The notes: generated from the letters alone by a model not told the origin. A stretch of DNA of 64,000 bases from Cellulomonas sp. SG140 (GCF_025770785.1 NZ_JANZLA010000008.1:153788-217787); one strand, 5' to 3'. Shown: positions 9,486 through 18,196, counted from the first letter of the stretch. Numbers and translations are program-made.

Positions 9486-10985
9486 CTACTTCTGCGCATC
9501 TCCCGAGAAGTGGAACGACACGGCATCGGGCTGCGGCAGCCAGCGCTCGGTGACCACCTTGGCGCGGGTGAAGAACCGGACGCCCTCCGGTCCGTACATG
9601 TGGCTCTCGCCGATCAGCGAGTCCTTCCAGCCGCCGAACGAGTGCCACGCGACGGGCACCGGGATCGGCACGTTGATCCCCACCATGCCCACCTGCACCG
9701 CGCGCTTGAACCTCCTGGCCGCCTCGCCCGACGACGTGAACAGCGCGGTGCCGTTGCCGTACGGGTTCGCGTTGATCAGCGCGATGCCCTCCTCCAGACC
9801 CGAGATCCGGATGACCTCCAGCACCGGCCCGAAGACCTCCTGCCGGTTGATCGTCATCTCCGGATGGACGCCGTCGATCACCGTCGGGCCGAGGAACCAG
9901 CCGCCCTCCGACCCGGGGACCACCGTGTCCCGCCCGTCGACGAGGATCTTCGCCCCTTCCGCCTCGGCCGAGGCGATGAGCGACGTGATCCGGTCCTTGG
10001 ACTGTGCCGAGATGATCGGCCCCATGTCCGAGTCGGGGTGGTCGCCCGGCAGCACCCGGACCGCTCGGGCACGGTCGGCCACCAGGGCGATCAGCTGGTC
10101 GGCCACCTCCTCCTGCACGAGCGCCACGGGCAGCGCCATGCAGCGTTCACCGGCGGCGCCGAACGCGGCAGCGACCAGGCTGTTCGCCGCGTTCTCCAGA
10201 TCGGCGTCGGCGAGCACGATGCCGTGGTTCTTCGCCGCGCCGAGCGCCTGGCACCGCTTGCCGTGCTCGGTCGCGGTCTTGTAGATGTGCTTGGCCGTCG
10301 GCGTCGAGCCGACGAACGACACCGCGGCCACGTCGGGATGGGTCAGCAGGCGGCCGACCACGTCCGGGGTGCCGTGCACCACGCTGAACACGCCGTCCGG
10401 CAGGCCCGCCTCCTTCCACAGCTCGGCGATGAGCATGGCGGCGCTCGGGTCACGGTCCGGCGGCTTGAGGATGAACGTGTTGCCGGTCGCGATCGCGACG
10501 GGGCTCATCCACAGCGGGATCATCACCGGGAAGTTGAACGGCGTGATCCCCAGCACCACGCCGACGGGCTGGCGGAAGGAGTACACGTCGATGCCCGTCG
10601 CTGCCTGCTCGGAGAACTCGCCCTTGAGCAGCTGCGGGATGCCGCACGCGAACTCGACGACCTCCAGGCCGCGGGCGATCTCGCCCTTGGCGTCCGAGAT
10701 CACCTTCCCGTGCTCCCGCGTGACGATCGCGGCGAGCTCGTCGGTGTGCTCGACGAGGAGCTCGCGGAAGCGGAACAGGATCGCGCTGCGCCTGCCGAGC
10801 GGCACCTGGGACCAGGTCTCGAACGCGGCGGCGGCGCTCGCGACGACCCGGTCGGCGTCCGCCGGGGTGGCGTGCGCCAGCTCGGCGACGACGTCACCGG
10901 TCGCCGGGTTGTAGACGGGCGAGGTCGCGGCGCCGTCGCCCACGAAGGGCGCTCCGTCGATCCAGTGCGGGATGGTGGTCGTCAT
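9486..10985 (-). CDS. iolA: Methylmalonate-semialdehyde dehydrogenase (acylating)
   Basis: A 499-residue aldehyde dehydrogenase of the MmsA/IolA type, converting malonate semialdehyde (end of the inositol pathway) or methylmalonate semialdehyde to acetyl- or propionyl-CoA. The catalytic Cys is in GERCMAL (about 285). ALGAAKNH replaces the general-base Glu motif of ordinary aldehyde dehydrogenases, diagnostic of the CoA-dependent subgroup. PFNFPVMIPLWM and QEVFGPVLEV are also present. ATG at 10985, with GAGGAG nine bases upstream. It starts 34 bases after the iolD stop and is the last gene of the iolC-led operon. About 210 bp then separate it from the next unit, which has its own promoter. Confidence 0.95.
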   Translation of the reverse strand: MTTTIPHWIDGAPFVGDGAATSPVYNPATGDVVAELAHATPADADRVVASAAAAFETWSQVPLGRRSAILFRFRELLVEHTDELAAIVTREHGKVISDAKGEIARGLEVVEFACGIPQLLKGEFSEQAATGIDVYSFRQPVGVVLGITPFNFPVMIPLWMSPVAIATGNTFILKPPDRDPSAAMLIAELWKEAGLPDGVFSVVHGTPDVVGRLLTHPDVAAVSFVGSTPTAKHIYKTATEHGKRCQALGAAKNHGIVLADADLENAANSLVAAAFGAAGERCMALPVALVQEEVADQLIALVADRARAVRVLPGDHPDSDMGPIISAQSKDRITSLIASAEAEGAKILVDGRDTVVPGSEGGWFLGPTVIDGVHPEMTINRQEVFGPVLEVIRISGLEEGIALINANPYGNGTALFTSSGEAARRFKRAVQVGMVGINVPIPVPVAWHSFGGWKDSLIGESHMYGPEGVRFFTRAKVVTERWLPQPDAVSFHFSGDAQK

Positions 10986-11019
10986 CAGGGCTCACTCCTC
11001 GGAACTGCCGTCGAGAGGG

Positions 11020-12975
11020 TCACAGGTAGCGGCGTTGCGGGACGCGCGCCTCGTCGTACTCGGCCCGCGCGCGCTGCGTGCTGGCCAGGGTGGAGACCGC
11101 CGCGACCGGCACGTCCCACCACGCCGTGCCCGGGGGGTTGGGCCCCAGCAGGTCGGTCTCGATGTGGATCACCGTGGTGACGTCGGACGCCACGGCCTCC
11201 GCGTACGCGCGACGGAAGTCGTCGATGCCGTGCGCGACGAGCACCCGGGCGCCGAGGCTCTCGGCGTTCTTCACCAGGTCCACCGGCACCGGGTCACCGT
11301 CGAGCAGCCCGGTCTCCGGGTTGCGCATCCGGTACCGGGTGCCGAATCGCTGCGAGCCACGCGACTCCGACAGCGCGCCGATCGAGGCGAAGCCGTGGTT
11401 CTGCAGCAGGACCAGGATCACCTTGACCCGCTCGGACACCAACGTCGCGATCTCGGTGGGCATCATCTGGTAGCCGCCGTCGCCGACGATCGCCACGACC
11501 TCGGACTGCGGACGCGCCAGCTTGGCGCCGAGCGCCGCCGGCACCTCGTAGCCCATGCACGAGTAGCCGTACTCCAGGTGGTACCCGACCGGTGTCCGGG
11601 CCCGCCACAGGCACTGCAGGTCACCGGGCATCGAGCCGGCCGCGTTGATCAGGATGTCGTCGTCGCCCATCAGCTCGTTGAGCGCGCCGAACACCTCGGT
11701 CTGGGCGGGCAGCGGGCCGTGACCGCGGTGGTAGGACTCGTCGGTCACCCGCTGCCACGCCGCCACCTCGTCGGCGGTCCGGGCGCGGTAGGCGTCCGTG
11801 GTCCGGTAGCCCGCCAGGGCGGCGGTCAGCTCGACCAGCGCCTCGCGGGCGTCGGCGACGACCATGGTCGCGGCGTGCTTGGCGGCGTCGAACGCCGCCA
11901 CGTTGATGTTGACGAACCGCACGCCCGGGTTGCCGAACACGGTGTGGCTGGCCGTCGTGAAGTCGGTGTACCGCGTACCGATGCCGATCACCACGTCCGC
12001 GTCGAGCGCGAGCGCGTTGGCCGAGGCGGCGCCGGTGGCGCCGACGCCGCCCACCGCCTGCGGGTGGTCCCAGCTGATCGCGCCCTTGCCGGCCTGGGTG
12101 TCCGCGACCGGGATGCCGGTCGCCGCCGCGAAGGCGCGCAGCTGCTCCGAGGCGCCGGAGTAGACGACCCCGCCGCCCGCCACGACCAGAGGCCGCTCGG
12201 CCGACCTGATCACCTCGGCGGCCCGGGCGAGCGCCGAGGCGTCGGGCCGTTGCCGCGCGACGTGCCAGACCCGGTCGGCGAAGAACTCCTCCGGCCAGTC
12301 GAACGCCTCGGCCTGGACGTCCTGCGGCAGTGCGAGCGTGACGGCCCCGGTCTCGGCCGGGTCGGTGAGCACGCGCATCGCCTGGGGCGCGGAGGCGAGC
12401 AGCTGCTCGGGGCGCCAGATCCTGTCGAAGAACCGGGAGACCGGACGGAACGCGTCGTTGACCGTGACGTCGGGGCCGAGCGGGTGCTCGAGCTGCTGGA
12501 GCACCGGGTCGGGGATCCGGTTGGCGAACACGTCCGAGGGCAGCAGCAGCACCGGGATGTGGTCCACGGTGGCGAGGGCCGCACCCGTGATCATGTTGGT
12601 CGAGCCCGGGCCGATCGACGCCGTGACCGCGAACGTCTGCAGGCGCTCCTTGGTGCGGGCGTAGGCGACCGCGGTGTGCACCATCGCCTGCTCGTTGCGG
12701 CCGAGCAGGTACGGCAGCTCGTCCGGTCCGTGCTCGCCGAGCGCCGAACCCGGGCCGTAGCCGGCGTCGGCAGCCTCGGCGTGCGCCTGCAGCAGGCCCT
12801 GGCCCAGCCCGGCGACGTTGCCGTGGCCGAAGATGCCCAGGCAGCCGGCGAACAGCTTCTGGCGGTGGCCGTCCCGCTCGGTCCACTGGTGCGCGAGGAA
12901 ACGGACGAGTGCCTGCCCGACGGTGAGCCGGACCGTGCCAGGCCGCGGGCTCGTCGGTTCGGCGGTCGCGTTCAT
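11020..12975 (-). CDS. iolD: 3D-(3,5/4)-trihydroxycyclohexane-1,2-dione acylhydrolase
   Basis: A 651-residue thiamine-diphosphate enzyme that opens the inositol ring dione to 5-deoxy-glucuronate. It has the three-domain ThDP layout: a Pyr domain with the activating Glu in GRNEQAMVHTA (about 92-102), a central domain, and a PP domain with the ThDP/Mg motif VGDGGYQMMPTEI near 484 and a downstream NHGFASIG. The IolD-specific N-terminus RFLAHQWTERDGHRQKLFAG supports the specific call. The ATG at 12975 overlaps the iolB stop (ATGA), giving tight coupling. Length matches IolD proteins. Confidence 0.95.
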   Translation of the reverse strand: MNATAEPTSPRPGTVRLTVGQALVRFLAHQWTERDGHRQKLFAGCLGIFGHGNVAGLGQGLLQAHAEAADAGYGPGSALGEHGPDELPYLLGRNEQAMVHTAVAYARTKERLQTFAVTASIGPGSTNMITGAALATVDHIPVLLLPSDVFANRIPDPVLQQLEHPLGPDVTVNDAFRPVSRFFDRIWRPEQLLASAPQAMRVLTDPAETGAVTLALPQDVQAEAFDWPEEFFADRVWHVARQRPDASALARAAEVIRSAERPLVVAGGGVVYSGASEQLRAFAAATGIPVADTQAGKGAISWDHPQAVGGVGATGAASANALALDADVVIGIGTRYTDFTTASHTVFGNPGVRFVNINVAAFDAAKHAATMVVADAREALVELTAALAGYRTTDAYRARTADEVAAWQRVTDESYHRGHGPLPAQTEVFGALNELMGDDDILINAAGSMPGDLQCLWRARTPVGYHLEYGYSCMGYEVPAALGAKLARPQSEVVAIVGDGGYQMMPTEIATLVSERVKVILVLLQNHGFASIGALSESRGSQRFGTRYRMRNPETGLLDGDPVPVDLVKNAESLGARVLVAHGIDDFRRAYAEAVASDVTTVIHIETDLLGPNPPGTAWWDVPVAAVSTLASTQRARAEYDEARVPQRRYL

Positions 12976-13919
12976 CGGCGGTCCTCACGGGTCGGGGCGT
13001 CGGCGTGGACGCCGTGGACGGGGCTGGACGTGGGGCTGGTGGTGGAGCACGGCAGCCGGGGGTCGACGGCCTGGTCCAACCACGTCCCTCGGACCCAGGC
13101 CATCGCCGGGTCGTCGACGGCCAGCCACCGACCGTCGGCGGAGGGACCGGCCATCACGTTCAGGTAGTACAGGTCGTAGCCGGGGGTGGCCATGCACGGA
13201 CCGTGGAAGCCGTGCGGCACCAGCGCGGTGTCGCCGGTCCGCACCTCGGCGAGGACGTCGATCGGGCGGTCGGGCGTGCCGTAGGTGCGGTGGTAGCCCA
13301 CCCCGGGCCCCTCGGGTCCGTCGGCGACCTCGAAGTAGTAGATCTCCTCGAGCACCCGCTCGGCCTCGGAGTGCTGGTCGTGCTTGTGCGGCGGGTAGGA
13401 CGACCAGTTCCCGCCGGGAGTGACCACCTCGCAGACCAGCAGGTGGTCGACCTCCACCTCGGTCGCCAGCGTGTAGTTGTTCACCTGGCGGCTGCACGAC
13501 CCGGCACCGCGCAGGTCGATCCGCACCTCGTCGCGCGGCACGACGCGCAGCGACAGCACCCGCTCGGCCCGCGACGTGGCCAGCGCGACCCGTGCCCCGC
13601 CAGGTCCGGCGGTGACGGTCACGCGCGAGCCGACCGGGACGTAGGCGAAGTCGGAGGGACCGGCGAAGACGCCGGCACGGCCGGCCAGGTCCGCCTCGCA
13701 CGGCTCCGGCCCGGTGACCGCCAGGTGCACACCGCCGCGCAGCGGCAGGACCACCGCCTCCTCGGCGGCGAGCTCACGGCTCCACACCGCACCGGCGCCC
13801 AGCTCGCGCACCTCGAGGCCGCTGTACCCCCAGCCGGCGGACTCCGGGGTCACTGCGGCGACCGGCACACCGGTGGACGGGTCCGCGGCGCGGCGCACGT
13901 AGCGCTCGGTGTCGGTCAT
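12972..13919 (-). CDS. iolB: 5-deoxy-glucuronate isomerase
   Basis: A 315-residue bicupin isomerase that converts 5-deoxy-glucuronate to 2-deoxy-5-keto-gluconate. The characteristic IolB metal site is seen in GGNWSSYPPHKHD near residue 167, followed by an acidic EEIYYFEV strand and VPHGFHGPCMATPGYDLYYLNVMAGP. ATG at 13919. Its first bases overlap the aldolase stop (ATGA at 13919-13916), and its stop overlaps the iolD start in the same way. The last ~25 residues (rich in Ser, Pro and Thr) extend slightly past the usual end and are probably disordered. Confidence 0.95.
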   Translation of the reverse strand: MTDTERYVRRAADPSTGVPVAAVTPESAGWGYSGLEVRELGAGAVWSRELAAEEAVVLPLRGGVHLAVTGPEPCEADLAGRAGVFAGPSDFAYVPVGSRVTVTAGPGGARVALATSRAERVLSLRVVPRDEVRIDLRGAGSCSRQVNNYTLATEVEVDHLLVCEVVTPGGNWSSYPPHKHDQHSEAERVLEEIYYFEVADGPEGPGVGYHRTYGTPDRPIDVLAEVRTGDTALVPHGFHGPCMATPGYDLYYLNVMAGPSADGRWLAVDDPAMAWVRGTWLDQAVDPRLPCSTTSPTSSPVHGVHADAPTREDRR

Positions 13920-14818
13920 CGTGTCGACGCCTCCTGGAAGGGGATCGCCGCGCCGAGCAGGGAGACGGCGGCGTCGACGGCGGCGGCGACATCGCCCCCG
14001 GCGGGGTACAGCAGGGACCGACCGATCGCCAGGCCGCGGACCGACGGCTGCTGCAGGGCCGCCGCCCAGCCGGCCAGGGCGGAGTCGGCGTCCTCCGCGA
14101 CCTCGCCGCCCAGCACGAGCGTGGGCAGGGTCGACGCCGCCGCCACCCGCGCCATGTCGGCCACCACCGGCAGCTTGAGCCAGGTGTACGCCGACGTCCT
14201 GCCGAGGCCCGAGGCGATGGCGATCGCGCGGACCACGTGCTCGGGAGCCAGCTGGTTGCGCACCTGCCCGTCGACGCGGGTCGACCAGAACGGCTCCACC
14301 AGCGCGATCAGCCGGCGTTCGGCAAGGCCGTCCACGGCGCGCGCGCACGCCTCGAGGGTGTCGACCGACACCGGGTCGTCCGGGTCGATCCGGAGCAGCA
14401 TCTTGCCGCCGTCGAGGCCCGCTTCGGCGATCCCGCGGGCGTCGTAGCCGGTGAACCTGTCGTCCAGCTCGAAGGACGTCCCGGCCAGCCCGCCGCGGTT
14501 CATCGACCCGAGCACCAGCTTGCCCTCGAGGGCGCCGAGCACGGTGAGGTCCTCGACCAGGTCCGCGGTCCCCAGGAAGCCGTGCACCCCCGGCCGGCCG
14601 AGCGCGACGACGATCCGCTGCAGCAGGTCCCAGCGGTCGGCCATCGCGGCCGGGTCGCGCCCCGCCGCGAGCGCGCCCCGGGCGGGGTGGTCGGCCGCGA
14701 TGACCAGCAGCCGCTCCCCCGGCGGGAGCCCGGCGAACCTGGTCCGGCTGGCCAGACGTGCCGCGATCCGAGCCGGGTCGGACATGCGGACCGAGACGAG
14801 CTCGTCGAGGGACGTCAC
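13916..14818 (-). CDS. Cgl0159-type (beta/alpha)8 aldolase of inositol clusters
   Basis: A 300-residue class I aldolase-like barrel resembling the Cgl0159-type proteins found in actinobacterial inositol operons. Its likely role is 2-deoxy-5-keto-gluconate-6-phosphate aldolase, replacing IolJ and yielding malonate semialdehyde plus dihydroxyacetone phosphate. Visible features are VIAADHPARGAL near 40, LGSMNRGGLAG near 104, GGKMLLRIDP, a buried Lys in TWLKLPVV, and a late phosphate-binding-like RGLAIGRSLLYP. A GTG start at 14818 overlaps the iolC stop (GTGA). Position between iolC (kinase) and iolB fits an aldolase acting on the kinase product. The family name is from memory and was not searched. 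Confidence 0.82.
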   Translation of the reverse strand: MTSLDELVSVRMSDPARIAARLASRTRFAGLPPGERLLVIAADHPARGALAAGRDPAAMADRWDLLQRIVVALGRPGVHGFLGTADLVEDLTVLGALEGKLVLGSMNRGGLAGTSFELDDRFTGYDARGIAEAGLDGGKMLLRIDPDDPVSVDTLEACARAVDGLAERRLIALVEPFWSTRVDGQVRNQLAPEHVVRAIAIASGLGRTSAYTWLKLPVVADMARVAAASTLPTLVLGGEVAEDADSALAGWAAALQQPSVRGLAIGRSLLYPAGGDVAAAVDAAVSLLGAAIPFQEASTR

Positions 14819-15789
14819 CGGTCCGCCTCCGCCGCGCGACCCTGCGCGATCAGCGCGTCGACCTCCGCCTCGGTCGGCATCGCGCCCGAGCACTCCAGCC
14901 GGGACGCGACGATCGCCCCGGCCGCGGAGGCGAACTCGAGCGTCCGCCGCAGCGGCCACCCCTCCAGCAGCCCGTGGCACAGCGCTCCGCCGAAGCCGTC
15001 GCCCGCGCCCAGACCGTTCAGCACCCGGACCGGCGTCGGCGCGACGACGACCCGTTCCGTGCGCGTCTTGCCGAGCACGCCGCCGGGACCCTGCTTGACC
15101 ACGGCGAGCTCGACACCGGTCTCCAGCAGAGCGTCGGCGGCTCGGTCGGGGTCGGTCTCGCCGACGGCGACGCGGCACTCCTCGAGGTTGCCGACCGCCA
15201 CCGTGACGCGTTCGAGCACCTCGCGGACCGCGTCGCGGGCGGACTGCTCGTCCGGCCAGAACGACGGGCGGTAGTCCAGGTCGAGCACCGTGAACCGGCG
15301 ACTCGCCCTGGCGTCCAGCGCCGTCAGGTGCGCCGAGCGGCTCGGCTCCTCCGCCAGCCCGGTCGCCGTGATCCACAGCAGCGCGGCGTCGCGGACCACG
15401 TCGAGCGGGACGTCCTCCGGGCGCAGCTGCAGGTCCGGCGCGGTGGGTGCCCGGTAGAACCACAGGGGGAAGTGGTCGGGCGGGAAGATCTCGCAGAACG
15501 TCACGGGGGTGTGCAGCTCGGGCACCACCACGACGTGGCTGTCGTCGATCCCGAACTCGCGCATCGCACGCCGCACGAAGCGGCCGAACGGGTCGTCCCC
15601 GACGCCGGTCAGCACGGCGACGCGATGGCCGAGGCGGGCGGCCGCGACCGCGACGTTGGTGGGGCTGCCCCCGAGGAACTTGCCGAAGGTGCTCACGTCC
15701 TCCAGACCGACACCGGTCTGGAGCGGGTAGAGGTCGACACCGCTCCGCCCGATCGTGAGGACGTCCAGCGGGGGCTCGCCGTGCGTCAC
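14815..15789 (-). CDS. iolC: 5-dehydro-2-deoxygluconokinase (PfkB family)
   Basis: A 324-residue ribokinase/PfkB-family kinase that phosphorylates 2-deoxy-5-keto-gluconate. It has the PfkB N-terminal signature FLGGSPTNVAVAAARLG (about 38-54) and the anion-hole/catalytic-base motif NGLGAGDGFGGAL near 263-275. VLTIGRSGVDLYPLQ at the N-terminus is typical of IolC. The GTG at 15789 is chosen because GAGGAGG lies just upstream; the frame extends much further left in non-coding composition. First gene of the operon iolC-aldolase-iolB-iolD-iolA, about 80 bases downstream of the operator promoter at 15870-15914. Confidence 0.93.
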   Translation of the reverse strand: MTHGEPPLDVLTIGRSGVDLYPLQTGVGLEDVSTFGKFLGGSPTNVAVAAARLGHRVAVLTGVGDDPFGRFVRRAMREFGIDDSHVVVVPELHTPVTFCEIFPPDHFPLWFYRAPTAPDLQLRPEDVPLDVVRDAALLWITATGLAEEPSRSAHLTALDARASRRFTVLDLDYRPSFWPDEQSARDAVREVLERVTVAVGNLEECRVAVGETDPDRAADALLETGVELAVVKQGPGGVLGKTRTERVVVAPTPVRVLNGLGAGDGFGGALCHGLLEGWPLRRTLEFASAAGAIVASRLECSGAMPTEAEVDALIAQGRAAEADR

Positions 15790-15869
15790 CCCGTCCTCCT
15801 CGCGCTCACCGGACCGTCGGGTTCCGTCCCGCCCCACGGCCGCCCACGCCGAGCGGGCCGATCGCCACG

Positions 15870-15914
15870 ACGATGCACCTGTGCCGGTCGCGCCGTCAAG
15901 TGTTTGTCCGGACA
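15870..15914 (-). promoter_or_regulatory. iolC promoter with GntR-type operator
   Basis: Minus strand: perfect palindrome TGTCCGGACA (15914-15905), 5-base spacer, TTGACG (15899-15894), 18-base spacer, CATCGT (15875-15870). Same geometry as at 9342-9386 and 16828-16872. The palindrome also lies just upstream of the gntR promoter on the other strand, so one site could serve both directions. Confidence 0.65.
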
Positions 15915-15924
15915 TATCGTCGTC

Positions 15925-15953
15925 TGAACGTTCGATCATCGAACCGCTATCCT
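15925..15953 (+). promoter_or_regulatory. Putative gntR promoter with 13-bp palindrome in the spacer
   Basis: TGAACG (15925-15930), 17-base spacer, TATCCT (15948-15953). The spacer begins with TTCGATCATCGAA (15931-15943), a 6+1+6 perfect palindrome, positioned where a bound repressor would block RNA polymerase. Its sequence differs from the TGTCCGGACA operator, so it may bind another protein. Confidence 0.45.
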
Positions 15954-16019
15954 GACCGGGAGCCGCCGGTCTCGCGTCGGCGCGAGCTCTCCGTGGGCCC
16001 TTGCGAGGAGGAGCACACC

Positions 16020-16757
16020 GTGCCGCAGCCGCTGCGCATCGACCTCGACCGGAGCAGCCCGGTCCCGCTGTACCACCAGGTCGCGCAGACGCTCCAGGCC
16101 GCGATCGACGACGGCCGGCTGGTTCCCGGGGAGCTCCTCGAGAACGAGATCTCGCTGGCCAACCGGCTCGGGATCTCCCGCCCGACCGCGCGGCAGGCCC
16201 TGCGCGAGCTGGTCGACAAGGGTCAGCTGGTTCGCAGGCGCGGGGCCGGGACTCATGTCGCGCCCGCGACGATCCGCCGGCCGGTCGACCTGACAAGCCT
16301 GTACGACGACCTCTCCAAGAGCGGGAAGTCGCCGACCACCGAGGTGCTGGAGCACGAGGTGGTGCCCGCGACACCGGAGGTGGCCGCGGCGCTGGGCCTC
16401 ACCGAGGGGACCGACGTGCTGCGCGTGCGTCGGCTCCGTCGCGCCGACGGTGAGCCGCTCGCCCTGCTGACCAACTTCCTGCCGATGGCCATCGCACCGA
16501 CCCGTGCCGAGCTCGAGGCCGAGGGGCTCTACGACTGCCTGCGCGCCCGCGGCGTCAAGCCGCAGGTCGCCCGCCAGCGCATCGGCGCGCGGGCAGCCAC
16601 CGCCGCCGAGGCGCGGGCGCTGGACGAGGCACCCCGCGCCGCGCTGCTCACCATGGAGCGGACCGCGTTCGACGAGTCCGGTGCCGCCGTCGAGTTCGGT
16701 CAGCACATCTACCGCGCGTCGCGGTACGCGTTCGAGACCACGCTCTTCGCCCGCTGA
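16020..16757 (+). CDS. GntR/HutC-family regulator with UTRA domain
   Basis: A 245-residue transcription factor: an N-terminal winged helix (PVPLYHQVAQTLQAAI to LVRRRGAGTHVA, residues ~11-80, with the recognition helix in ISRPTARQALREL) and a C-terminal UTRA ligand-binding domain (ALGLTEGTDVLRVRRLRRADGEPLAL onward, ending in QHIYRASRYAFE). In the family UTRA binds small metabolites, here probably an inositol or phosphorylated intermediate. The GTG at 16020 follows GAGGAGGAG; an upstream frame to 15873 is non-coding. Divergent from iolC, and followed by a transaldolase-like gene with its own operator copy. It is the obvious candidate to bind TGTCCNGACA; that assignment is inference. Confidence 0.92.
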   Translation: MPQPLRIDLDRSSPVPLYHQVAQTLQAAIDDGRLVPGELLENEISLANRLGISRPTARQALRELVDKGQLVRRRGAGTHVAPATIRRPVDLTSLYDDLSKSGKSPTTEVLEHEVVPATPEVAAALGLTEGTDVLRVRRLRRADGEPLALLTNFLPMAIAPTRAELEAEGLYDCLRARGVKPQVARQRIGARAATAAEARALDEAPRAALLTMERTAFDESGAAVEFGQHIYRASRYAFETTLFAR

Positions 16758-16827
16758 GCGTCCGCACCCGGTCGCGGCGCGGCCACCGCGGGTCACGCGC
16801 ACCCTCACCCGCACATCATTGTCTGTT

Positions 16828-16872
16828 TGTCCGGACATATGCTTGACAGGCCTTGCTGCGGTGGCATGAGAT
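16828..16872 (+). promoter_or_regulatory. Promoter with GntR-type operator upstream of the transaldolase-like gene
   Basis: TGTCCGGACA (16828-16837), TATGC spacer, TTGACA (16843-16848), 18-base spacer, TGAGAT (16867-16872). It has the same arrangement as the two minus-strand sites. The ATG at 16953 lies about 75 bases downstream of the predicted start. Confidence 0.68.
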
Positions 16873-16952
16873 GAACCCGCGCGCGCGGCCCGCAACGGGG
16901 ACGCCGTGAGACGCCCGCGGCAACCACGCAGACAAGCGCACCGGAGGACTCG

Positions 16953-18104
16953 ATGGCCCAGCTCGGCCCTGACGGGATCGGCCCTGACCCGATAGGTCCT
17001 GACCAGCTCGGCCCTGACCGGATCGCGGTCGACGCCAGCACCCCTCTGGGTCGCATGACGCAGACGTTCCCGCAGACGGCGCTCTGGAACGACTCGGCCG
17101 ACCCCGAGCAGCTGCGTCGCTCGATGGCCTTCGGTGCGGTGGGAGCGACGTGCAACCCGGTGATCGCCCTGGCCGCGATCACGGCGGACCTGCCGCGGTG
17201 GACCGCCCGCATCGGCGAGCTCGCCGACGAACGCCCGACCGCCGGCGAGTCGGAGCTCGGCTGGCGCGTGGTCGAGGAGCTCTCCATCGACGCCGCGCGG
17301 CTGCTGGAGCCCGTCTTCGAGGAGCACGGCGGTCGCAACGGGCGGCTCTCCATCCAGACCGATCCGCGGCTGCACCGTGATGCCGTGGCGCTCGCCGAGC
17401 AGGCCGTCCACTTCTCCGCCCTGGCGCCCAACATCATCGTCAAGCTGCCCGCCACCGCCGCCGGCATCGAGGCGATGGAGGAGGTCACCTTCCGCGGGGT
17501 GAGCGTCAACGCGACCCTGTCCTTCACCGTGGCGCAGGTGGTCGCGGTGGCGGAGGCGGTGGAGCGCGGCCTGGCGCGGCGCGAGGCCGCAGGCCTGCCG
17601 ACGGAGCAGATGGGACCGGTCGCCACGATCATGGTCGGGCGGCTGGACGACTGGCTCAAGCACACGGCGAGCAGGGCCGGCACGCTCGTCAGCCCGGGAG
17701 CGCTGGACTGGGCGGGGGTGGCCGCGTTCAAGCGGGCCCATGCGATCTTCACCGAGCGCGGCTACCGCACCCGGCTGCTCTCCGCCGCGTTCCGCAACCA
17801 CCTGCACCTCTCCGAGCTCGTCGGTGGGGACGTGGTGATCTCCCCGCCGTTCGACTGGCAGGTGCGGATCAACGCGAACGGCCTCGACCTGCCCTCGCGC
17901 ATCGACGCACCCGTGGACGCGGCTGTCGTCGACGAGCTCCGACGGCTCCTCCCGGACTTCCACCGCGCCTACGAGCCGGAGGGGATGACCGTCGAGGAGT
18001 TCGCCGGCTTCGGCGCCACCCGGCGCACGCTGCGGCAGTTCCTCGCCGCGGACGCCGGGCTGGCGGCGCTGGTCCGGGACGTCCTGGTGGCGGACCCCGA
18101 CTGA
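16953..18104 (+). CDS. Transaldolase-family protein
   Basis: A 383-residue transaldolase-superfamily barrel. QTALWNDSADPEQLRRSM, GATCNPVIAL near 65 and the Schiff-base Lys in NIIVKLPATAAG (about 165-170) are visible, as are VSVNATLSFT and the late SAAFRNHLHL segment. The sequence departs from canonical Tal and resembles the longer transaldolase-like proteins encoded with sugar or polyol genes, so it may process an inositol or ketose-phosphate product rather than serve the pentose phosphate pathway. The ATG at 16953 follows GGAGG. The first ~25 residues are a GPD-containing 5-residue repeat, unusual for the family. It has its own operator promoter and is followed after 92 bp by the SIS-domain gene. 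Confidence 0.85.
   Translation: MAQLGPDGIGPDPIGPDQLGPDRIAVDASTPLGRMTQTFPQTALWNDSADPEQLRRSMAFGAVGATCNPVIALAAITADLPRWTARIGELADERPTAGESELGWRVVEELSIDAARLLEPVFEEHGGRNGRLSIQTDPRLHRDAVALAEQAVHFSALAPNIIVKLPATAAGIEAMEEVTFRGVSVNATLSFTVAQVVAVAEAVERGLARREAAGLPTEQMGPVATIMVGRLDDWLKHTASRAGTLVSPGALDWAGVAAFKRAHAIFTERGYRTRLLSAAFRNHLHLSELVGGDVVISPPFDWQVRINANGLDLPSRIDAPVDAAVVDELRRLLPDFHRAYEPEGMTVEEFAGFGATRRTLRQFLAADAGLAALVRDVLVADPD
16962..17021 (+). repeat. Four 15-bp tandem repeats inside the transaldolase-like gene
   Basis: Four in-frame units of about 15 bp (core ATCGGCCCTGACC/CTCGGCCCTGACC) encode LGPDG, IGPDP, IGPDQ and LGPDR just after the start codon. Unit 3 differs most (ATAGGTCCTGACCAG). Length polymorphism here would leave the frame intact. 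Confidence 0.8.
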
Positions 18105-18115
18105 CCGTCGCCCCA

Positions 18116-18163
18116 CGACCCGTCCGACCCCGCGACCCGTCCGACCCGCGAGCCGTCCGACCC
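18116..18163 (+). repeat. Three degenerate ~16-bp direct repeats between genes
   Basis: CGACCCGTCCGACCC at 18116-18130 and again at 18133-18147, then a variant CGAGCCGTCCGACCC at 18149-18163. They fill most of the gap between the transaldolase-like gene and the SIS gene. No function is evident. Confidence 0.7.
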
Positions 18164-18196
18164 CGACCAGCCCGACCACCGAAGCGAGCCGCCGCC

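Noticed and set aside
7203..11180. Very long plus-strand open frame opposite iolG, the IolE-like gene and iolA
   Set aside because: Caused by high third-position GC; crosses three well-supported opposite-strand genes and an operator.
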